13,133 nt of DNA, taken from assembly GCA_039931435.1 (NCBI GenBank), contig JBDTRY010000092.1, positions 1-13,133 of the forward strand, given 5' to 3'. The DNA is from JBDTRY01 sp039931435. Its GTDB lineage: Bacteria > Acidobacteriota > Thermoanaerobaculia > Gp7-AA8. The translations under genes and the position numbers were made by a program. Below the pieces are notes generated by a model. It did not search any database. It was given only the letters and a program-made list of their open reading frames with translations, and was not told the DNA's origin. This document shows, one piece after another, positions 1-7,652 of this stretch. Numbering within the stretch: the stretch's first letter is position 1; each line of letters starts with the position of its first letter.

Positions 1-519
1 TATCACCTCTACGTTCTGCATCAGGGCCAACGCTTCGACCGCGTCCGCTACTTCACGACGGGAGCGGTCTGCTTCCGCCGTGAAGAAAGTTACAAACCCC
101 TGCAGCGCCAGTGGTCCTTTCGTATGCGCGAGATCGTCTGCTTCGGAACTCTTCAGGAGGTGCGCGCCTTCCTGGAACAGTCGAGACGAGACATCGAACG
201 GATCGCCTCCGCCCTGTCAATCGGGTTGGGGTGGCAGCAGGCAACCGATCCTTTTTTCGACCCCATGCGCAATGCTTCGTTTCTCATGCAGAAAGTGGAT
301 CCCGTGAAAATGGAGATGGTGTTCCGCGACGAACTGGCCATCGGCTCGATGAACCTCCACCGCCAGCACTTCGGTACCGCCTTCCAGATCGAGAGGGACG
401 GAGAGCCGGTACACTCCGCTTGCGTGGCCTTCGGAATGGAGCGCTGGCTCTTCGCCCTGCTTCAGATATTTGGAACGCGTTACGAGCTCTGGCCGTTGCC
501 GCTGCCGGTGAACTCTTGA
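1..519 (+). CDS. Amino acid:[carrier protein] ligase (class II aaRS-like), C-terminal part
   Basis: The frame is open from the first base, so this is the last 172 residues of a gene that starts outside the window. The fragment has a class II synthetase motif 2 (C24-FRRE28, then MRE at 42-44) and a motif 3-like GMERW at 145-149 preceded by SAC141. That arrangement is typical of the truncated seryl-tRNA-synthetase homologues that load an amino acid onto the phosphopantetheine arm of a carrier protein instead of tRNA. In that family a zinc ion is held by Cys, Glu and Cys; E44 and C141 fit the second and third ligands, and the first Cys would lie upstream of the window. No tRNA-binding domain is seen after motif 3. 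The gene overlaps the next start (TTGA) and shares an operon with a carrier protein at 2216-2455, which supports the assignment. The amino acid used cannot be read from this part. A conventional SerRS is the alternative, but the context argues against it. Confidence 0.82.
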   Translation, partial: YHLYVLHQGQRFDRVRYFTTGAVCFRREESYKPLQRQWSFRMREIVCFGTLQEVRAFLEQSRRDIERIASALSIGLGWQQATDPFFDPMRNASFLMQKVDPVKMEMVFRDELAIGSMNLHRQHFGTAFQIERDGEPVHSACVAFGMERWLFALLQIFGTRYELWPLPLPVNS

Positions 520-1607
520 CCGTCGGCTCGCTACTCATCACCGGCGGAACCGGCTACCTCGGTGCCCGGCTCGCCAGGGCTTGCCGGGACACCGCAGACG
601 AAATCATCATCCCGATCCGTGCAGGCGGCGACGAAGAGCTCGATCGTCGGGCCGATCTTCTGCGGTTGCAGATCGGGGAGGACGTGCGCCTTCGTGTTGT
701 GCGAACGAACCTGGCCGAGGATAGGCCTTTCGAAGGAATCGAACCGAGGTCGGTGAGCCGGATCATTCACGCCGCGGCTGAAACGCGGTTCAATGTCGAC
801 GAGGAAACGGCCGATCGGGTGAACGTAGAAGGGACAGGCAAGGTTCTGCAATTCGCCGAGGCGTGCCCCAATCTCCAGTCCTTCGATTTTCTCAGCACGA
901 TCTACGTCGCCGGCCTTCGTGAGGGTCTCATCCCGGAGAAACTCTTCGCAGAGCCAGCTTCATTCGCAAATCATTACGAGCGGTCCAAGTGGGAAGCGGA
1001 ATGTCTGATCGTGGACAGATTCGGAAATCTGCCCTGGCGGATCCTACGCATTGCCACCGTCATCGCCGACGACGATACCGGCGCGGTCACCCAGCACAAT
1101 GCCATCCACAACACCCTGAAGCTTCTCTACTACGGACTGCTTTCTCTCATTCCCGGAAACCCCTCCGTGCCGCTCTATTTCGTCACCGGTGCGTTTGTCG
1201 CCGAGGCTGCTCGGAAAGCGATGGAGGCACCGGCGCACCGCGTTTATCATCTCTGCCACGAACGGCAGGAGTCTCTGATGCTGGAGGAGTTTCTGGAGAC
1301 GGTCATGGCCTGTTTTGCTCGGGATGAGCAGTTCAGCCGTCGGCGAGCGCTGAAACCGCTCTACGTGGACGCGGAGTCTTTCGATGTCATGGCGGGGGAA
1401 GTGCGGAAATTCGGCGGAAGAATTCTTTCGCAGGCTGTCGGAAGCGTTACACCCTTTGCGCGGCAGTTGTTCTCGCCGAAGGCTTTCGACAATTCGAACC
1501 TCCGCGCCGCTTGGCCCGGATACGCGTCGCCGGATCCGGTGACACTGGTTCGGAATTGTTGTGAACGTCTGATGGCGACGCGGTTCAGTGCGGGCAGCAT
1601 GGCATGA
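516..1607 (+). CDS. Thioester-reductase-like extended SDR (NAD-binding 4 type)
   Basis: A 363-aa protein. The TTG start at 516 overlaps the TGA of the ligase (TTGA), with GGTGA five bases upstream. The reading frame is open far upstream, but that part lies inside the ligase and is not coding. A Rossmann motif TGGTGYLG lies at residues 9-16, directly after the start, which supports this start. The SDR active site follows: S127 in FLSTIYVAG, then Y154 and K158 in YERSKWEAE. The central part resembles the reductive-release domains of NRPS, Lys2 and carboxylic acid reductases and the Male_sterility/NAD_binding_4 family, which reduce carrier-bound thioesters to aldehydes using NAD(P)H. Its partners, an amino-acid loading ligase and a carrier protein, make aminoacyl-S-carrier reduction to an amino aldehyde the natural hypothesis. 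That substrate is inferred, not shown. An epimerase or dehydratase of the extended SDR group is the alternative. Confidence 0.75.
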   Translation: MTVGSLLITGGTGYLGARLARACRDTADEIIIPIRAGGDEELDRRADLLRLQIGEDVRLRVVRTNLAEDRPFEGIEPRSVSRIIHAAAETRFNVDEETADRVNVEGTGKVLQFAEACPNLQSFDFLSTIYVAGLREGLIPEKLFAEPASFANHYERSKWEAECLIVDRFGNLPWRILRIATVIADDDTGAVTQHNAIHNTLKLLYYGLLSLIPGNPSVPLYFVTGAFVAEAARKAMEAPAHRVYHLCHERQESLMLEEFLETVMACFARDEQFSRRRALKPLYVDAESFDVMAGEVRKFGGRILSQAVGSVTPFARQLFSPKAFDNSNLRAAWPGYASPDPVTLVRNCCERLMATRFSAGSMA

Positions 1608-1643
1608 TCTGCCTCGGATTAATCCTGCGCGTAGAATGGATCG

Positions 1644-2219
1644 ATGACTTCGCTCCTCACCGAAAATGAGCTGTGGATCCTCAGTTTCTATCGCAGCTCG
1701 GAGATCAGCGGCTCACTCTTTTTCGGCCGGCTGGCCAGAGCGATGGCCCCCGGCCCCACGCAGCACGATATGACGAAGCATTTCGCTGACGAGGGAATGC
1801 ACGCATGGTACTGGACCTCGTGCATCAGGCAGCTCGGAGCGGAACCGCTGAGGCTCGACGAGAGCTACCAGGATCGTTACCTCGCCGCCGCGGGCCTTCC
1901 CGCAAATCTCATGGAGGTGCTGGCGATCACGCTTACCTTCGAAAAGCGAGTCATCGGGCAGTATTCGCTGCACCGCCACGTTCCGGATCTTCAGCCGCTG
2001 GTTACGGAGACTTTTGCACGCATCATGGACGATGAGAAGTGGCACATCCAGTGGGTCTCGGACGCCATCGAGAAGCTGAAACCGGAATACGGGGCTGAGC
2101 GGGTCGAGGCGACGCTGAGCCGGTTTCGCGATGCGGATCAGTCCGTCTATGAGAGCGTTCTCAATGAGCATGAAGAACGGCTGGCCGAATTGATCCAGGG
2201 CCGCCGGAATCGACGATGA
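1644..2219 (+). CDS. Ferritin-like diiron protein (putative oxygenase)
   Basis: A 191-aa, mostly helical protein. The residues expected of a four-helix diiron site occur in order: E20 in helix 1 (SSEISGS), E50xxH53 in helix 2 (DEGMHAW), E100 in helix 3 (TFEKRV) and E131xxH134 in helix 4 (DDEKWH). This E/ExxH/E/ExxH pattern is that of ferritin-like carboxylate-bridged diiron proteins such as rubrerythrins, MiaE-type hydroxylases and aldehyde-deformylating oxygenases. No rubredoxin Cys-pair domain is present, so it is not a classic rubrerythrin. It starts 36 nt after the reductase, with only a weak ribosome site, and its end overlaps the carrier-protein start by ATGA. A role in oxidising the carrier-bound amino acid, or the aldehyde made from it, is inferred from context. 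Iron storage is unlikely for a lone copy in a carrier-protein operon. Confidence 0.7.
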   Translation: MTSLLTENELWILSFYRSSEISGSLFFGRLARAMAPGPTQHDMTKHFADEGMHAWYWTSCIRQLGAEPLRLDESYQDRYLAAAGLPANLMEVLAITLTFEKRVIGQYSLHRHVPDLQPLVTETFARIMDDEKWHIQWVSDAIEKLKPEYGAERVEATLSRFRDADQSVYESVLNEHEERLAELIQGRRNRR

Positions 2220-2455
2220 CGGAGCGGACCTCGTTCACTGGCAGTGTGGCCGGGCTTCTCAGGCTGCCGGCCGGTCAGGTTTCATCGGAAACAGAACTGT
2301 CTGCTCTCTCCGTCGATTCATTCGCTCTCGTCGAGCTGCTGGTGAGGCTTCAGGAAGAAATGCAGGTGCGGGTCTTTCAGGAGGACCTCCGGGAAGTGAA
2401 AACTGTCGGTGACCTCGAGCGCGTCTTTGCAGCCCGGCGGCGAGAACAGAGCTAG
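2216..2455 (+). CDS. Stand-alone acyl/aminoacyl carrier protein
   Basis: A 79-aa acidic protein of typical carrier length. The segment LSVDSFALVELL has the phosphopantetheine attachment serine at residue 35, with Phe replacing the usual Leu (DSF instead of DSL). The pattern of helices after it (LVRLQEEM, then VKTVGDLERVFAAR) fits helices II to IV of the acyl carrier fold. ATG overlaps the diiron-protein TGA (ATGA), which implies coupled translation and matched amounts. It is the likely partner of the amino acid:[carrier protein] ligase at the start of the window. It is not the fatty-acid AcpP, judged by sequence and neighbours. No phosphopantetheinyl transferase is present in the window, so modification must come from elsewhere in the genome. 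Confidence 0.85.
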   Translation: MTERTSFTGSVAGLLRLPAGQVSSETELSALSVDSFALVELLVRLQEEMQVRVFQEDLREVKTVGDLERVFAARRREQS

Positions 2456-2464
2456 TGCCCGCGT

Positions 2465-3097
2465 TCACTTTACGCGCACGAGCATTCCCTGATTGACCCC
2501 GACATATGTGGGATAGAAATCCGTGAAGAACCGGACGTGATCGGCGGCGTTCAGGAGAATTGCCCGCGCGCCCTTGTGGTCCGCGTCCTGAACATCGCAG
2601 TTGTCGAGATAGATCCACCCACCGGTTCGCACCGTTCTCACTGCGACCTCCGAAGCCCTGCTGCGAAACAGGCCGTCCACCAGGGCCAGATCGAAAGAAG
2701 ATTCAGGTTCGGGGATTCGCTCGTAATCATCACCGCCTTGAAGACGGATATCCACGGAGGTCAGATTTGAACGTTGCAGCCGTTCACTGACGACATCGAA
2801 CCAGGAGGGGTCGTGCTCGATGGACACCACTTCACGCGCACGCTTCGCCAGCCACACTGTCGAAGTGCCGCATCCAAACTCGAGGACCCGCCAGTCAGGC
2901 TGGATCAACGCATCGAGTGCTCGGATCCCGCGGAAGCCCAGCCATGGAAGGGCTGGACGATACCCGAAGAGCTTGAATATGAGCGTCGTGGCTACGGCGT
3001 GAGGCAAATAGACTATTCCCTTGAGATCGATGCGATTGCCGCAATAGTCGTGGAAACGTGTTTTACGAATTCCGTCGCCTGTAAGAAGTCGTTTCAT
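2465..3097 (-). CDS. Class I SAM-dependent methyltransferase
   Basis: A 210-aa protein. The Rossmann SAM-binding motif I is VLEFGCGTST near residues 70-80, followed by the acidic end of strand beta-2 (VVSIEHD) that would bind the SAM ribose hydroxyls. FDLALVDG occupies the motif IV position, and GGWIYLDNCD the following strand. The N-terminal 65 residues contain a hydrophobic patch (LPHAVATTLIFKLFGY) that may bind substrate or membrane. An in-frame stop lies 12 bases upstream of the ATG, so this start is the only reasonable one. It starts 19 nt after the stop of the decarboxylase and is almost surely co-transcribed with it. Its 3' end faces the carrier-protein gene with a 9-nt gap. N- or O-methylation of the decarboxylase product is a plausible role but is inference; the target atom cannot be read from the sequence. 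Confidence 0.75.
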   Translation of the reverse strand: MKRLLTGDGIRKTRFHDYCGNRIDLKGIVYLPHAVATTLIFKLFGYRPALPWLGFRGIRALDALIQPDWRVLEFGCGTSTVWLAKRAREVVSIEHDPSWFDVVSERLQRSNLTSVDIRLQGGDDYERIPEPESSFDLALVDGLFRSRASEVAVRTVRTGGWIYLDNCDVQDADHKGARAILLNAADHVRFFTDFYPTYVGVNQGMLVRVK

Positions 3098-3116
3098 AAA
3101 GGCCGTTCAAACGTAT

Positions 3117-4559
3117 TCAGCTCGGGCGGAACTCTCCGACGGCCTCAGTGGCCGCTGCCCGTATGTCCTCCAGGGCTTGCTCCATCCGCGGTCGGTGGGT
3201 GCGGAATGACAGAACGCAGATGCGAATGACGAAGGCACGCTCCACTTTCGTGGCGGTGAGGAAGACTCTCTTTCTGGCGTTGATCCGTTCGAGCAGGTCC
3301 TCGTTCAACCGGTTCCAGTCTGTGGGGTCAATGTGCGGAGGCGTGAGCCGGAAGGCCACAATGGACAGCTGCGGTTCGGCGACGATGCTCATGTGTTCGA
3401 TGTTGCGGATCTCGCCGGCGGCCCAGGCGGCAAGGTCGAGTTTCTCGTCCAGCTGCCGGCGGAATTCTCCGATGCCGCACATTTTCACGGGCAGCCAGAC
3501 GCGGAGCCCGCGGAAGTCTCGCGAAAGCTCCGGCGAGAGCTCGCAGAAGTCTTCCAGTTCCGTGCCCTGTTGCATTGCAGGCAGATATTCAGCGTCCGCC
3601 GAGTGAGCGCGTCGCAGCGTGTTCACGTCTCGCACGAGAAGGGAGCCGGTCCCGTAGGGCAGAAAAAGTCCCTTGTGAGGATCGAGGGTGATCGAGTCCG
3701 CCGACTCGATGCCCCGCATCGCCGATTGGCCACGCTCGGTGAGCATGAAGAATCCGCCGTAGGCACCGTCGACGTGAAACCAGAGGCTCTCCCGGCGCGC
3801 CAGTTCTCCGATGGCAGTCAGATCGTCGACGGCGCCGGTGTTGGTCGTGCCGGCGCTTCCCACGACGAGAAATGGGTTTGACCCTGCGGCCCGGTCAGCG
3901 GCGATGGCGGATTCCAGAGCGTCCATGCGCATGCGGAAGGCAGAGTCCGTGGCGATTTCCCGAACGGCGTGCTCCGGAAACCCAGCCAGGGCAGCGGACT
4001 TCTGCACCGAATGATGAACCTGCGCCGATGCGTAGATCGTCCCCGATAGAAAATTCTCGGGAAGTCGATCGCGCCTCGCTGCCACGACGGCCGTGAAATT
4101 CGCCAGTGACCCACCTGTGGTGAGGACTCCGCCGGAGCCCGGCGGATAATGCACGATCTGGCAGAACCAGCGGATGACGTTCAGTTCGAGTTGCACGAGC
4201 AGGGGCGCTGCCGCGGCCACGCCCACGTAGCGGTTGGTGGCGTCGGCGATCAGGTCGGCCACTGCCGAATGCAGGATTCCTCCGCCGGGAATGTAGGCCA
4301 GGTATCCCGGACCGGCCGTGTTGTACGAACGGGGGATGGCTTCCTCGAACAGGAACCGGAGCAGCGGCTCGACGGCCGTGCCCTGCTCGGGCATCGGCTC
4401 ACGCAGGGACCTCGACGCTTCGACAGCGCCTTCTACATGCGCTGCTGGCTGGTCGGGGAGGGTTTCGATGTGCCGGGCAACGTGCCACATGGCCAGATCG
4501 ACCCATCGGCGCACTTCGGCGATCTCCGGCTCGATGCAGAATGGGTTCTCCGAAGGCAT
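3117..4559 (-). CDS. PLP-dependent group II amino-acid decarboxylase (AADC/TDC-like)
   Basis: A 480-aa protein of the length usual for aromatic-L-amino-acid and tyrosine decarboxylases. The PLP-binding lysine is K296 in DPHKG. D264 of HVDGAYGGF would contact the pyridine nitrogen of PLP, and HHSVQKSAALAG carries the His that stacks on the cofactor. The C-terminal domain contains LSPELSRDFRGLRVWLP, a common bacterial version of the mobile-loop region. The enzyme should remove CO2 from an amino acid to give an amine. Aromatic substrates are likely for the family, but the sequence does not settle tyrosine, tryptophan or a non-aromatic residue. An aldehyde-synthase activity, known for some members, cannot be excluded. 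No convincing ribosome site precedes the ATG. It leads a two-gene unit with the methyltransferase and is divergent from the SDR at 4685. Confidence 0.85.
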   Translation of the reverse strand: MPSENPFCIEPEIAEVRRWVDLAMWHVARHIETLPDQPAAHVEGAVEASRSLREPMPEQGTAVEPLLRFLFEEAIPRSYNTAGPGYLAYIPGGGILHSAVADLIADATNRYVGVAAAAPLLVQLELNVIRWFCQIVHYPPGSGGVLTTGGSLANFTAVVAARRDRLPENFLSGTIYASAQVHHSVQKSAALAGFPEHAVREIATDSAFRMRMDALESAIAADRAAGSNPFLVVGSAGTTNTGAVDDLTAIGELARRESLWFHVDGAYGGFFMLTERGQSAMRGIESADSITLDPHKGLFLPYGTGSLLVRDVNTLRRAHSADAEYLPAMQQGTELEDFCELSPELSRDFRGLRVWLPVKMCGIGEFRRQLDEKLDLAAWAAGEIRNIEHMSIVAEPQLSIVAFRLTPPHIDPTDWNRLNEDLLERINARKRVFLTATKVERAFVIRICVLSFRTHRPRMEQALEDIRAAATEAVGEFRPS

Positions 4560-4675
4560 CGGGGCATTATCGCCGACTGCCGGGCCGGGCGCAGCCGCGT
4601 GGCAGGAAAGCTCATGGTAAGCGAACGAAGCCTGACGTAAACTTGCCCGAAGGCCATGGCAACGCGAAACGGGGT

Positions 4676-4680
4676 AAGGA
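4676..4680 (+). promoter_or_regulatory. Ribosome binding site for SDR at 4685
   Basis: AAGGA, within GGGGTAAGGA, sits four bases before ATG 4685. It decides the start, since the frame is open up to 144 bases further upstream over the divergent decarboxylase start. Confidence 0.6.
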
Positions 4681-4684
4681 ATCC

Positions 4685-5335
4685 ATGAAAACGATCATCG
4701 TCACCGGAGGTACGGGAGGGCTTGGAGGTACGGTTGTCGAGTTGCTGGCCAGGCTCTATCGATGCGTTCTTCTCTACAATTCGACGGCCCCTTCGGGTGA
4801 CAACGTCGAAGGACTTCAGGCGGACCTCTTCAAAGAGGACAGCGTTCGGGCGGCGGTGCAGCGCTCTGCCTCTCTCTTCGGAGCGCCGTACGCACTCGTT
4901 CATCTGGCTGGCGGGTATGCCCATGGGATGGTTACGGGGACATCCACCGATACGTGGAACCACATGATCGGACTGAACCTGACCAGTTCCTTCCTGGTCA
5001 TCCGCGAGACTATGGCCACGATGCGCCGTGACGCTCCAGGCAGGATCGTGGCCATCAGCTCGGAGGCAACAAGAACGAAGCCGAAGGATGCCGCTGCCTA
5101 CGCCATTGCCAAGAGCGGCTTGAATCTCCTCATCGAGTTGACGGCGGCGGAACTGGCCGGAAGCGGCATCACAGCCAACGCACTCGTTCCGGGATCTCTG
5201 GACACGCCAGCTGGCCGCCAGGCCATGCCCGGCGCCAGGCTCGTGCCGCTCGACCAGGTGGCCGAAGCCATTCTGTTTCTGCTCTCTGAAGGCGCGGCGA
5301 ACATCAACGGCGCACTGATTCCCATGCGGGGCTGA
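4685..5335 (+). CDS. Short-chain dehydrogenase/reductase (classical SDR)
   Basis: A 216-aa protein, a little short for a classical SDR (about 250). The cofactor motif TGGTGGLG lies at residues 7-14, right after the start. The catalytic pair is Y139 and K143 in YAIAK, with a serine in VAISSEA before it. The usual NNAG motif is replaced by HLAGGYAHG. The C-terminus has the family pattern of N-A-x-x-P-G (ANALVPGSLDTP) and ends in the NINGALIPMRG form of the terminal strand. It is an NAD(P)H oxidoreductase whose substrate cannot be told from the sequence. The upstream start at 4541 is rejected because it overlaps the divergent decarboxylase gene. The next gene starts 2 nt after its stop. Confidence 0.82.
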   Translation: MKTIIVTGGTGGLGGTVVELLARLYRCVLLYNSTAPSGDNVEGLQADLFKEDSVRAAVQRSASLFGAPYALVHLAGGYAHGMVTGTSTDTWNHMIGLNLTSSFLVIRETMATMRRDAPGRIVAISSEATRTKPKDAAAYAIAKSGLNLLIELTAAELAGSGITANALVPGSLDTPAGRQAMPGARLVPLDQVAEAILFLLSEGAANINGALIPMRG

Positions 5336-5337
5336 GA

Positions 5338-5619
5338 GTGCCGGTCAGCCGCGGGTTCGTTTCAGCAATGGCCGGGGTGGCGATCACGGTCTTCGCCTGG
5401 TTCTCACCGTGGGAATGGCCTGCCTGGCCCGCGCTCACGGTTCTGGCTTCGCTCGAAACGTATTCCGAAATGTCCTACGCCGGCCGGGCCTCGGTGGTCG
5501 TGGCCCTTATCTTTTTGAATGTCGCATTCTGGGCAACCGTGATTTTCCTGCTGACGCGAATCGCCGCGGAAGTATCGGTCTGGTGGCGAGACAGCAGGCC
5601 ACGCCGCTCCTCCGCTTAG
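5338..5619 (+). CDS. Small two-helix membrane protein, unknown function
   Basis: A 93-aa protein with GTG start 2 nt after the SDR stop; an in-frame ATG at 5368 would give 83 aa. Two hydrophobic segments stand out, roughly residues 7-35 (AMAGVAITVFAWF, rich in Trp) and 52-75 (VVVALIFLNVAFWATVIFLL), followed by a basic tail (RRSS). It is likely an inner-membrane protein with its Arg-rich end in the cytoplasm. I do not recognise the family. Its stop (TAG 5617-5619) overlaps the kup stop (5616-5618 on the other strand) by four base pairs, so the two transcripts must converge within coding sequence. Its link with the SDR is only positional. Confidence 0.6.
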   Translation: MPVSRGFVSAMAGVAITVFAWFSPWEWPAWPALTVLASLETYSEMSYAGRASVVVALIFLNVAFWATVIFLLTRIAAEVSVWWRDSRPRRSSA

Positions 5620-7538
5620 AGCTCGATCTGCGCTCCCAGTTCCACGACCCGATTTGCGGGCAGCCGGAAAAAGAGCAGAGCGCTTCGGGCGTTGCGATTC
5701 ATCCAGGCGAAAAGACGTTCCCGCCAGATGGCCATTCCTGGACGTTTCGTGGCAATCAGGGTCTCGCGCCCCAGAAAGTAGGATGTGTCCGCGGGCGGGA
5801 AAGCCAGCTCGTCGGTCTTGATCGTGGCCAGAACCTCCGGGATATCAGGATCTTCCATGAAACCGTAGCGGACCACGAGCCGGAAGATTCCCTGCCCGAG
5901 CGGAGTGATTTCCGTCCTCTCCTCGGATGAGACGTGCGGGACCTCCTCGGTCATCACGCTGAGGAAGACAACGGTGTCGTGCAGGACTTTGTAGTGCTTC
6001 AGACTGTGCAGAAGCGCGCTCGGCGTGCCTTCGGGATTCCGGTAGAGAAACACGGCCACACCGGGAACGCGATGCGGCACCTTGCGCTCGATCGACATCA
6101 GGAACAGTTCCGGCGGCAGGGACTCCTCCCGGAGGCGCTCCGAAAGAATTTTCCTTCCTCGGTGCCACGTCGTCATGAGCATGAAAACAATTGCCGCCAC
6201 GACGAGGGGAAACCATCCACCGTCCGGGACCTTGATGAGATTTGCTCCCCAGAAAGAGAGATCCATCGTCAGCGAGACCACGACGAAGATCAGAGCCCAC
6301 CACAGTTTCCAGCGCCAGCGCAGAACCGTGAAGGCGCCGAACAGAATCGTTGTGAAGACCATGTCCGTAGTCACGGCCACACCATAGGCTGAGGCCAGCT
6401 TGCTGGAGCTGCGAAAAGCGAGTACGAGGCCGATGCAGGCAAGCATCAAAGCCCAATTTACGGCTGGAATGTAAATCTGACCGATCTGTCTGGCCGAGGT
6501 GTGATCGATTTCGAGTCGGGGAAGGTATCCCAGCTGAATGGCCTGCCGGGTGAGAGAGAACGCTCCGGAGATGACGGCCTGGGAGGCAATCACGGTAGCA
6601 GCCGTGGCAATGGCCACGAGCGGAAAGAGGCTCCAGGTGGGCGCCATTCGGAAGAACGGGTTTTCGGCAGTGAGCGGGTCTCTCAGCAGAAGCGCCCCTT
6701 GTCCGAAATAGTTCATGACCAGCGATGGGAGAACGAGCGCGAACCACGAGAGCCGAATCGGAAGAATGCCGAAGTGGCCGATGTCCGCGTACAGCGCCTC
6801 AGCGCCTGTGACCGCCAGAAAGACCGTGCCTAGTACGACCATACCTTTTGAGCCGTTTTCCGCGAAGAAACGGATGGCGTGCGACGGAAACACGGCCGAC
6901 AGGACTCTCGGCTCCTGGATGATCTGGCTCACTCCAAGCGCGGCCAGAACCAGGAACCAGATCAGAGTCACAGGGCCGAAAATTTTTCCGACGGCTCCCG
7001 TTCCCTTCTTCTGAAACCAGAAAAGCGTCACGAGGATGACAATCGTGATCGGCAGCACGTAACCGTCGAACACAGGAGTGGCTACGCTCAGCCCCTCGAC
7101 CGCGCTGAGCACCGAAATGGCCGGGGTGATGATTCCATCGCCGTAGAGAAGGGCGGCGCCGAAGAGTCCCATCAGTACGAAGAGCTTGCGCCAGCGGGAG
7201 GCATTGGCGTCGTGAGGACGCACCAGGGACATCAGGGCGATGATTCCGCCCTCGCCACGATTGTCAGCTCGCAGGACAAAGACCAGGTATTTGATCGAAA
7301 TGATGATGATCAGTGACCAGAAGATGAGGGAGAGCACGCCGAAAACGTTGATGTCCGTCACCGGAACGCGATGGTCGCCGTGAAAGCACTCGCGCAACGC
7401 GTAAAGCGGGCTCGTTCCGATGTCTCCGTAGACGATGCCCAGAGCGAGCAGGGAGAGCGAGGCCAGATACTTGCCGCGGGGGGTACTACCGTGGTGGGCC
7501 GCCTTTTCCGGAAGCTCTGGGGTCGAGGGTGGTTGCAT
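5616..7538 (-). CDS. kup: KUP-family potassium uptake transporter
   Basis: A 640-aa protein, close to the roughly 620-630 aa usual for Kup. The N-terminus carries the diagnostic GIVYGDIGTSPLYAL at about residues 33-48, with many hydrophobic segments over the first 430 residues, giving about 12 membrane helices. NRGEGGIIAL near residue 95 and LYGDGIITPAISVLSAVEG after it are also family signatures. The last ~200 residues form the hydrophilic cytoplasmic domain (EVPHV, ETLIATKRPGM). It imports K+ with H+, and works at low K+ or under osmotic stress. Only a weak AAGG lies 12 bases before the ATG. It lies 114 nt downstream of the SDR at 7653 and could be transcribed with it or from a promoter in the gap; I see no strong one. 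Confidence 0.95.
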   Translation of the reverse strand: MQPPSTPELPEKAAHHGSTPRGKYLASLSLLALGIVYGDIGTSPLYALRECFHGDHRVPVTDINVFGVLSLIFWSLIIIISIKYLVFVLRADNRGEGGIIALMSLVRPHDANASRWRKLFVLMGLFGAALLYGDGIITPAISVLSAVEGLSVATPVFDGYVLPITIVILVTLFWFQKKGTGAVGKIFGPVTLIWFLVLAALGVSQIIQEPRVLSAVFPSHAIRFFAENGSKGMVVLGTVFLAVTGAEALYADIGHFGILPIRLSWFALVLPSLVMNYFGQGALLLRDPLTAENPFFRMAPTWSLFPLVAIATAATVIASQAVISGAFSLTRQAIQLGYLPRLEIDHTSARQIGQIYIPAVNWALMLACIGLVLAFRSSSKLASAYGVAVTTDMVFTTILFGAFTVLRWRWKLWWALIFVVVSLTMDLSFWGANLIKVPDGGWFPLVVAAIVFMLMTTWHRGRKILSERLREESLPPELFLMSIERKVPHRVPGVAVFLYRNPEGTPSALLHSLKHYKVLHDTVVFLSVMTEEVPHVSSEERTEITPLGQGIFRLVVRYGFMEDPDIPEVLATIKTDELAFPPADTSYFLGRETLIATKRPGMAIWRERLFAWMNRNARSALLFFRLPANRVVELGAQIEL

Positions 7539-7652
7539 GCGCGCTGCGTACCTTACTGATCCAGGGTACCGAACGCAAACCCGAACCGCGTCTGGTCCTG
7601 CGGCTGTTTTGGGATGAGCAGGATCGTGTCCGAGTTCCGATGTTGTCTGCTG

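Noticed and set aside
111..515. N-terminal extension of the reductase frame
   Set aside because: It lies wholly inside the ligase gene, and the Rossmann motif starts only eight residues after TTG 516.
4433..4963. 176-aa minus-strand frame across the divergent decarboxylase/SDR start region
   Set aside because: Out of frame with both recognised genes and low-complexity Arg-rich; a shadow.
5845..6747. 300-aa minus-strand frame inside kup
   Set aside because: Different frame from kup, Arg/His/Gly-rich composition, no domain; kup is certain.
7539..7652. Promoter for kup (TTGCGT and TAAGGT)
   Set aside because: Each hexamer matches only three of six consensus positions; read-through from the SDR is equally likely.
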